NCBI GenBank assembly: GCA_964437425.1
Contig: CAYTGO010000055.1
Span: 1 to 21,111 of the forward strand
From: Scalindua sp964437425
Lineage (GTDB): Bacteria; Planctomycetota; Brocadiia; Brocadiales; Scalinduaceae
Direction: 5' to 3'
DNA length: 21,111 nt
Both the position numbers and the translations under genes were made by a program. Positions 15,781 to 21,111 of this stretch are shown piece after piece; the stretch's first letter is position 1; each line of letters starts with the position of its first letter. The notes below the pieces were generated by a model. It did no database searches, was not told where the DNA came from, and saw only the letters and a program-made list of their open reading frames with translations.

Positions 15781-15817
15781 TATAAACAATATTTTATATA
15801 ATAAAGGAGTTAGAGCC

Positions 15818-16381
15818 ATGAACATCGTTGACGAAATTGAAAAAGAGAATATGAAAGAAAAAGCACCTCAATGCAAGGTCGGTGACCTGATTGATGTGCA
15901 CGTTAAAACAGTTGAAGGTGAGAAAGAGCGCATTCAGGTTTTTAATGGTACTGTTATCTCTAAAAAAGGTAGTGGGAACAGGACAACGATTACTGTTAGA
16001 AGAGTAGTGCAGGGAGAGGGTGTTGAACGCGTATTCCCAATACACTCGCCAAATATAGTAAAAATTGTAGTGAAAAAGAGCCACAAAATAAGACGTGCAA
16101 AATTGTATTACCTGCGCGATAGAAAAGGAAAGAGTGCAAGGCTTAAGGAAATTCGTAGACGCGTAAAGAAGGCAAGTAAATCTGATCAAACAGTGCCTGT
16201 TGTAGCTGATGAGGAAGCGGTTGAGGCTGAAGAGACTCCGGCTGAAACTACAAAGCCTGCAAAGACTAAAAAGGCTGCTAAGAAGACCGAAAAGACCGCA
16301 AAGGCTGAAAAGGTTGAAAAGGCTCCAAAAGCAAAAGCGAAGGCCAAGAAGAAGGATGAAAAACCATCAACTGAATCCTGA
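15818..16381 (+). CDS. rplS: 50S ribosomal protein L19 (bL19) with long charged tail
   Basis: Large-subunit protein at the 30S-50S interface. Residues 1-117 are a normal bL19, with the motifs GDLIDVHVKTVEG, FNGTVISKKGSGNRTTITVRR and SPNIVKIVVKKSHKIRRAKLYYLRDRKGKSARLKE. The remaining 70 or so residues form an acidic stretch (about 128-145) and then a Lys/Ala/Glu-rich low-complexity tail absent from the usual 115-residue protein. The tail is in frame and ends in a normal stop, and the DNA has repeated AAGGCT/AAAAG units, so it probably grew by slippage or repeat expansion. AAGGAG lies 8 nt before the ATG. The start of the next gene lies inside the tail. Confidence 0.96.
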   Translation: MNIVDEIEKENMKEKAPQCKVGDLIDVHVKTVEGEKERIQVFNGTVISKKGSGNRTTITVRRVVQGEGVERVFPIHSPNIVKIVVKKSHKIRRAKLYYLRDRKGKSARLKEIRRRVKKASKSDQTVPVVADEEAVEAEETPAETTKPAKTKKAAKKTEKTAKAEKVEKAPKAKAKAKKKDEKPSTES

Positions 16382-16748
16382 TGAACTTTGCAAAAAGGGA
16401 GAGGCTCTGGCTGGAAAGATCCTGAAAAGGAATGGGTATAAAATACTAAAACGAAATTATGTAAGTAGGTACGGAGAAATTGATATCATTGCGTACGACA
16501 AGGGTACCATTAGTTTCGTTGAGGTGAAGACTCGTCAGTCAGAGAATTATGGCCCGCCTGAATTGGCAGTAACGAAAGAGAAAAGAAAAAGAATTGTTCG
16601 AACCGCATTGAACTATCTTGCGATTAATCATATCGAAGATACAGATTGTCGTTTTGATGTTGTCTCTATTTTATATAAAGAAGGCGATAGTAAACCGGAT
16701 ATTGAATTGTTAGAAAGTGCATTTACGGCAGATGGCATTGTGAACTAA
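16356..16748 (+). CDS. UPF0102 / YraN-family endonuclease-like protein
   Basis: A 130-residue protein of the YraN family, which has a restriction-endonuclease-like fold and no settled function. The core motif GEIDIIAYDKGTISFVEVKTR carries the acidic residue and the E-x-K triad, followed by VTKEKRKRIVRTALNYL and CRFDVVSI. The ATG at 16356 gives the family's usual length and overlaps the end of rplS by 26 nt in another frame. The AAGAAGG just before it abuts the ATG, so initiation may depend on coupling with rplS. Further upstream the frame is open only as a shadow of the L19 tail. Confidence 0.88.
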   Translation: MKNHQLNPDELCKKGEALAGKILKRNGYKILKRNYVSRYGEIDIIAYDKGTISFVEVKTRQSENYGPPELAVTKEKRKRIVRTALNYLAINHIEDTDCRFDVVSILYKEGDSKPDIELLESAFTADGIVN

Positions 16749-16793
16749 CCTGTCCTCTCTCTTTGTAAATCTCACCATTAGGCATTATCCTCT

Positions 16794-16855
16794 GTAGCCT
16801 CGTGCCCGCCCGGATGAATCCGTTTCGGGTAAGTCATTGTATGGCTACTGTTTTT
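16794..16855 (+). terminator. Structured spacer ending in a T-tract (terminator-like)
   Basis: Three nested stems can form: GTAGCC (16794) with GGCTAC (16843), CCCG (16805) with CGGG (16826), and CGGAT (16811) with ATCCG (16818). TG and five T residues follow the outer stem. It lies between the yraN-like gene and the TatD fusion gene, where a terminator for the ribosomal set is expected, but the layered fold also resembles a small structured RNA. Confidence 0.45.
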
Positions 16856-16896
16856 ATTAAATCTTAGATTAGTTAATTGCGCCGATTTTAAAAGAT

Positions 16897-18419
16897 ATGA
16901 TAATTGATACACATGCACATCTTGATTTTCCTGACTTCAAAGATGATCTTGATGATGTAATAAGACGTGCGGGAGATGTCGGCGTTGAATACATAATTAA
17001 CGTTGGTACAAGTGTTGACACAAGTATAAAGTCAGTTGAACTGGCAAAAAAATACGATCATATCTATGCGAGCGTGGGTATACATCCTAACGCGGCATCG
17101 AACGTTCCCTCCGATGACTGGTCGCGGTTGGAAGCGTTGGCAGAGGAGAGTAAGGTTGTTGCTATTGGAGAGACCGGGCTCGACTACTACCGTGATCGTA
17201 GTAAGAAGGAGGATCAGAAACGTCTTTTCCACCAGCATATGGAATTGGCGGTTAAGCATAACCTGCCGGTTATAATTCATAATAGAGAAGCCAGTAGTGA
17301 CTGCCTGGAGATTGTTCGTAAATATAGCGGCAGGGTTAATGGTGTTATCCACTGCTTTGCCGGTAGTAGAGACGATGCAAAGGAGTTTCTGGAACTTGGA
17401 TTTCATATATCGTTTGCCGGCCCAATAACTTTCCCGAAAGCTGAAAATTTAAGGGAAGCATTAAAGGCAGTTCCCGTCGAAAAATTACTTCTTGAAACAG
17501 ATTGTCCCTTTCTGTCACCTCAGCCTAAAAGAGGCAAACGAAACGAGCCCTCTTATCTTCAATACACAGTTCCGGCCCTTGCAGAATTGTACAAATTGTC
17601 GGTTGAGGACATTGAGAGAATTACGACCCTCAGCGCAAAGAATCTGTTTAGTATTGCACAAAGTGATGCAAAACCGGAGATTGCATATGTTATAAGAAAC
17701 TCCCTCTATCTGAATATTACCAGCCGTTGTCCCAATAAATGTGTTTTTTGTTCAAGGGAGACTGCTCCGTACGTGAAGGGGCATTATCTTGGAACAGACA
17801 GTGAGCCGACAGTAGAAGAGCTGAAAGATGCCATTGGAGATCCATCAGGTTATGATGAAGTGGTATTCTGCGGTTTTGGTGAATCTACTGAGCGTCTGGA
17901 TGTATTAAAGGAAATTGCCGGGTATTTAAAAGAGAAGGGCTCAAAAGTAAGGCTGGATACAAACGGTCTGGGTGACTTGATTAATGGAAGATCTATTTCT
18001 GAAGAGCTGAAGGGATTGGTAGATACAATTTGCATCAGCCTGAATACAAACATTGAAGAAGAGTATCAGAAACTGTGCCATTCCGAATATGACGATCAGG
18101 CATATCCTGCCCTGATATCGTTTATTAAGAAAGCACGAGACTACATACCTGACGTAATGATCTCCATCGTAGGTATGCCGGGAGTTGATGTTGAGGCGTG
18201 CAGNNNNNNNNNNNNNNNNNNNNNNNNNNNNNNNNNNNNNNNNNNNNNNNNNNNNNNNNNNNNNNNNNNNNNNNNNNNNNNNNNNNNNNNNNNNNNNNNN
18301 NNNCTGACGTAATGATCTCCATCGTAGGTATGCCGGGAGTTGATGTTGAGGCGTGCAGGAAAATAGCTGAAGACCTTGGCGTTCGTTTCCGGGTAAGGGA
18401 ATATAATAACGTCGGGTAA
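16897..18419 (+). CDS. TatD-family metal hydrolase fused to a radical SAM domain (interrupted by a false gap)
   Basis: The N-terminal half (1-255) is a TatD-type amidohydrolase with metal ligands H6 and H8 (DTHAHLD), E92 (GETGLDYYRD), H128, H152 and D202 (ETDCPFLSP). The second half (about 265-455) is a radical SAM domain with C278, C282 and C285 (CPNKCVFC) binding a 4Fe-4S cluster and CGFGES (325-330) for S-adenosylmethionine. TatD-linked radical SAM proteins are a known family of unknown substrate; here both are one polypeptide. The sequence contains 100 Ns, but the 55 nt before and after them are the same. Removing the Ns and one repeat (155 nt) restores the frame and gives 455 residues ending at 18419. 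Read as printed, the frame is lost. No strong ribosome site is seen, but MIIDTHAHL is the standard TatD opening. Confidence 0.9.
18149..18203. repeat. 55-nt stretch repeated after the gap (left copy)
   Basis: From CTGACGTAATG to GGCGTGCAG, identical at all 55 positions to 18304-18358. It directly abuts the run of Ns, so it is an unmerged contig overlap rather than a biological repeat. Confidence 0.9.
18204..18303. other. Assembly gap of exactly 100 N
   Basis: One hundred undetermined bases, a placeholder length commonly used by scaffolding software. The flanks overlap by 55 nt, so there is probably no missing sequence. Confidence 0.95.
18304..18358. repeat. 55-nt stretch repeated after the gap (right copy)
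   Basis: Identical to 18149-18203. Its reading frame is shifted by two relative to the upstream part only because the artificial insertion of 155 nt is not a multiple of three. Confidence 0.9.
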
Positions 18420-18512
18420 CAAGAGGCAAGATGCAGGAAGCAAGAAGGACGCGAAGAAAAGTGAAAACAGTCATGAACTACTAATTCATAATTCTTAATT
18501 GATAATTGAACA
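18420..18512. repeat. Degenerate word repeats between convergent genes
   Basis: Two word types follow each other: AAGAGGCAAGATGCAGGAAG with AGCAAGAAGG (18420-18449), and TAATTCATAATTCTTAATTG with ATAATTG (about 18482-18508). The space lies between the TatD fusion gene and the converging dihydrouridine synthase. No clear terminator is formed. Confidence 0.5.
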
Positions 18513-18534
18513 TTGACTTCAGACACTTATAAAT

Positions 18535-19512
18535 CTACCCTACCCCATACCACTTTTTGACAGCTGTATATAGATCGTCCCTTGTTTTTGCTGCTATCAG
18601 GTCCGACTGTACTTTTTTACGCTCCGGATGATGCTTGCTGTATCCTACTGCAAATTTCCGGAAGTATCTTACTCCTTTTAACATAGGTCGGGATTCTGCT
18701 ATCATCTCATAGTGTCTCAGGTACACTTCTCCCTGCTCCGTCAAATCAGGTCTTTCCGGTTTCGATCTGCCTTCCCACAATGCACGTGTTTCACTGAATA
18801 TCCAGGGATTACCGATAGCACCTCTCGCTATGATCACGCCATCAAGCCCGCTGGTCTTTATTCTTTCGACAATAGTTTCCGGGTCCATTAAGTCTCCGCT
18901 TCCAATGATAGTTGCATTTGGAAACTGACGTTTTACTTCTGATACTATCTCCCAGTCTGCTCTGTCACGATAAAGTTCTTTGACTGTTCTGCCGTGGATG
19001 ATTAACGCATCAATCCCTTCCGCAACGGCTCCCTGGCATATCTGCCAGAACTTATCTATTGATTCCAGGCTCTTGTCAAATCCCGCACGAAGTTTGACAG
19101 TGACAGGGCATGAAACTGAATCTCTTACTAACCTGATGATCTTAATTGCAGTCTCAGGTTCTTTTAGCAGATTCCCTCCACTGGAACGTCTGAGTACTTT
19201 TGGGGCAGGGCAGGCAAAGTTCAGGTCGATCAGGTCGAACCCGACATTTGAAAATGCAGCGGCTGCTTCTGCCATAGTTTCCGGGTCTCCGCCGAGTATC
19301 TGCGCGCCGACCAGGCCTTCATCAACCCCGGGTTTGAAATAGAGTCTGTCGAAGGCTTTCTTATGTAGGGCGATCTTGGCCAGTATTACACCTGTATATG
19401 CTAGCGGCGCACCGTACTCATGGGCCAGTACTCTCATAGCTCTGTCTGTGTATCCGCTTAACGGTGCCTGATAAAATGGCACATCAAGGGTGATATTACC
19501 TAATTTCAACAT
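18535..19512 (-). CDS. tRNA-dihydrouridine synthase (DusB-like)
   Basis: An FMN enzyme that reduces uridines in the tRNA D loop. The 325 residues form a TIM barrel with QAPLSGYTDRAMR (15-27) at the flavin site, DLNFACPAPKV (96-106) with catalytic C101, VTVKLRAG, IIHGRT (the family's H-x-R motif), IIGSGDL and GVIIARGAIGNPWIF for phosphate binding, and a C-terminal helical tRNA-binding domain. The ATG at 19512 has TAGGAG upstream at a long spacing of about 12 nt. It converges on the TatD fusion gene. Which Dus subfamily and target uridine it serves is not decided; the sequence looks most like DusB. Confidence 0.93.
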   Translation of the reverse strand: MLKLGNITLDVPFYQAPLSGYTDRAMRVLAHEYGAPLAYTGVILAKIALHKKAFDRLYFKPGVDEGLVGAQILGGDPETMAEAAAAFSNVGFDLIDLNFACPAPKVLRRSSGGNLLKEPETAIKIIRLVRDSVSCPVTVKLRAGFDKSLESIDKFWQICQGAVAEGIDALIIHGRTVKELYRDRADWEIVSEVKRQFPNATIIGSGDLMDPETIVERIKTSGLDGVIIARGAIGNPWIFSETRALWEGRSKPERPDLTEQGEVYLRHYEMIAESRPMLKGVRYFRKFAVGYSKHHPERKKVQSDLIAAKTRDDLYTAVKKWYGVG

Positions 19513-19598
19513 TATTTGATCCGACTCCTATTGCATATGTATGTCATAATTTCTGGTTGCACAAATTATTAAGTGTAGATAACGATTATGAACTATTA

Positions 19599-20924
19599 TC
19601 AAGGCTTGCATGTAGAACATGGTATCGCTCCGTCACGTATGGCATGTTTCCTGGTTTGAAAATCAATTATATCATCGGGGCTGCTTTGTAATTCCTGGCA
19701 CTCAGGTCGATGAAAATTGCGTGAAAATTTTGAAGAGTATACGTGCCCACTCCATGTATTTACTGTTTTCTTTGTTTCCTGTTTGGCTGGTGTGGTGCCT
19801 GGTTCAGATTGCAGTGCGACGTCCCAGGTGGCTTGTAAGCGGGCGTGATAGTGCTTTGCCATTGAGTGTCTGCCTTGAGCCGTGTAGAGTGTAACCAGAT
19901 TGTTCAGTAATGTTGCTATATCCTGGTGACCCGGTTCCAGGGTTTTCTCCTGAATTTCGAGAGCCAGTTTATAGAGCTGCTCAGCCTTCCTCAATTTACC
20001 CTGAGTGTAGTAGAGCGTTGCTAAATTGCTCAGGGATGTAGCTACATCCGGGTGGTTAGTTCCAAGAACCTTTCTTCTTATTTCCAGTGAGCGCTTGTAA
20101 AGCTGCTCTGATTTTGAGTATTTACGCTGTAGTTTGTATAGTCCTGCCAGGTTATTAAGTGAAGTTGCATATGCGGTATTGTATTGCCCATTGGCCTTTT
20201 CGCTTAGTGACAGTGCTCTCATTAATAGTGGTTCTGTTTTGGCATATTTACCTTGAGCCTGATAAACCAATGCAAGAATATTGAGGGATGTAGTCATCTT
20301 ATCAGGGTCTGTACCCGGATTTTTTTCTAGTATAGTCAGCGCCTGCTCAAAATAAGGCTCTGCTTCCTTATATGATCCCTGTGAGAAATAGAGTGCTGCC
20401 AGGTTGTTCATGGTTGCAGCAGTGGAAGGGTCGTAAGGATCAAGTGCTTTTTTCTTAATCTCTAGTGCTTGTTTGTAAAGAGAAATGCTATCTGAATATC
20501 TACCCTGAGCCTGGTATAGCAGCGCCAGATTATCAAGGTCGATTGCAACATCTGGGCTATCTTCTCCTAGAGTATCCGTGTTGATTTTAAGCGCCTTCAA
20601 ATAGTGAGGCTCAGCATCTGAGTATTTGCCTTGTGAAAAATGAATCAAGCCCAGCATGCTCCTGGAAGCCGCTGTTTTAGTATTGTCAGATCCAAACTTT
20701 TCTTCTGTTATCTTTAATGCTTCTTCAGCAACTTTCACCGCTTCCAAATATTTACCCTGTTTATTAAGCACAAGAGCCCTGGTTTGCAGTTCGGTCAATA
20801 ATATGTCTTGTGCGTGTGCAGGGATGCCATAAGTCAGGCCTGATATTATCACCAGGGCGATTAATAGCTTTTGAATGGCAGGGCGTAAAAACTGAATTTC
20901 AAATGTTGTAATCTGTTTGGCCAT
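19599..20924 (-). CDS. Exported kinesin-light-chain-type TPR protein with C-terminal Cys/His domain
   Basis: From the ATG at 20924 the protein has 441 residues. A signal peptide (basic start, hydrophobic 18-33, AHA-QD at 38-39) is followed by about seven 42-residue tetratricopeptide repeats of kinesin-light-chain type (about 45-365), each with the NNLAxLYxxQGxYxxAExLYxxALEI pattern. A linker leads to a 49-residue domain with FHRPEC (404-409) and IPCSTCKP (434-441). H405, C409, C436 and C439 could bind a metal. The small domain resembles the Ada-like FHRPxC...GYRPCxxC tail attached to various exported proteins. A protein-interaction scaffold in the periplasm is likely; no enzyme is evident. 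The frame stays open upstream to 21092, but those codons are mostly intergenic repeat words, so the signal-peptide ATG is preferred although it lacks a clear ribosome site. Confidence 0.85.
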   Translation of the reverse strand: MAKQITTFEIQFLRPAIQKLLIALVIISGLTYGIPAHAQDILLTELQTRALVLNKQGKYLEAVKVAEEALKITEEKFGSDNTKTAASRSMLGLIHFSQGKYSDAEPHYLKALKINTDTLGEDSPDVAIDLDNLALLYQAQGRYSDSISLYKQALEIKKKALDPYDPSTAATMNNLAALYFSQGSYKEAEPYFEQALTILEKNPGTDPDKMTTSLNILALVYQAQGKYAKTEPLLMRALSLSEKANGQYNTAYATSLNNLAGLYKLQRKYSKSEQLYKRSLEIRRKVLGTNHPDVATSLSNLATLYYTQGKLRKAEQLYKLALEIQEKTLEPGHQDIATLLNNLVTLYTAQGRHSMAKHYHARLQATWDVALQSEPGTTPAKQETKKTVNTWSGHVYSSKFSRNFHRPECQELQSSPDDIIDFQTRKHAIRDGAIPCSTCKP

Positions 20925-20965
20925 AATATAATTATTTGGTGCTATGTCCTTGGAGCCTTTTATCC

Positions 20966-21036
20966 ATGGAAATTTGTGTAATTCGTGTCTGTCCTCAGTC
21001 ACTCGCCTAACCCGCAACCTGCAACTCGTAACTCGA
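20966..21036. repeat. Degenerate word repeats upstream of the TPR gene
   Basis: AATTTGTGTAATTCGTGT (20971) is followed by CCCGCAACCTGCAACTCG and TAACTCG (21010-21035). The second word is the same as in both tRNA-Thr leaders (338-371 and 10449-10492). Confidence 0.55.
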
Positions 21037-21111
21037 CTATCATTCGGATTATAATTTCCTAATATATAAATAATTTGATAATTTTTAAACAAAATATTAA
21101 GATGCTGACTT

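Noticed and set aside
16209..16355. Longer start for the YraN-like protein inside rplS
   Set aside because: The added residues are a Leu/Arg/Lys shadow of the L19 tail in another frame and exceed the family length.
18149..18358. A true tandem repeat, insertion or frameshift in the TatD fusion gene
   Set aside because: Exactly 100 Ns and a perfect 55-nt overlap, with frame restored after merging, point to scaffolding.
20925..21092. N-terminal extension of the TPR protein by 56 residues
   Set aside because: The extra codons come from word repeats (CGAGTTACGAGTTGCAGG-like on that strand), while a good signal peptide begins at the ATG at 20924.

Overview
The window is bacterial chromosome of moderate-to-low GC. 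It has a sensory and regulatory block on the left (about 1-10.6 kb) and a conserved housekeeping block on the right (about 10.6-21.1 kb). The ribosomal protein L19 with a long Lys/Ala/Glu tail, the TatD-radical SAM fusion, the peptidoglycan gene murA beside a PksC-like malonyltransferase, and the large multi-PAS kinases would fit a Planctomycetota relative, possibly of the anammox lineage. That placement is inference from gene content; no marker gene here decides it.

Left block. The window opens with the last 28 codons of a receiver domain. A 684-nt spacer follows. It holds two similar hairpins and then the leader and 5' half of a tRNA-Thr gene that stops abruptly just past the anticodon loop. 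A four-gene minus-strand set then runs leftward from 9130 to 774: a PotD-like periplasmic binding protein with no ABC transporter genes beside it, a membrane histidine kinase (sensor-HAMP-PAS-PAS-PAS-kinase) whose best start is a rare ATT codon, a protein made of two receiver domains, and a soluble REC-PAS-PAS-GAF-PAS-kinase-REC hybrid kinase. The likely logic is ligand-loaded binding protein, membrane kinase, twin receiver and hybrid kinase. A bacteriohemerythrin gene with all seven iron ligands is divergent from this set. A second copy of the leader, this time with an intact tRNA-Thr(CGU), follows at 10607-10678. The kinase/hemerythrin cassette (about 9.9 kb) therefore lies between two copies of a tRNA leader plus tRNA 5' half, as expected for an old island or a segmental duplication. 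No integrase is visible.

Right block (plus strand unless noted): fabD (PksC-like), murA, a 357-nt spacer with inverted and direct repeats, ffh, rpsP, trmD, rplS with a 70-residue charged tail, and a UPF0102/YraN nuclease-like gene overlapping rplS. rimM is missing from its usual place between rpsP and trmD. A terminator-like structured spacer precedes a TatD-radical SAM fusion gene. That gene appears broken by 100 Ns, but the same 55 nt lie on both sides of the gap, so the gap is almost certainly a scaffolding artefact; merging the overlap restores one 455-residue protein. A DusB-like dihydrouridine synthase and an exported kinesin-light-chain-type TPR protein with a small H/C-C-C terminal domain lie on the minus strand at the right end.

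Many spacers carry short degenerate word repeats (CGCAACTCG-, CACAGAT-, AAGCAAGAGGC-, AATTCATAATT- and CAAATGTC-like) not explained by any gene.
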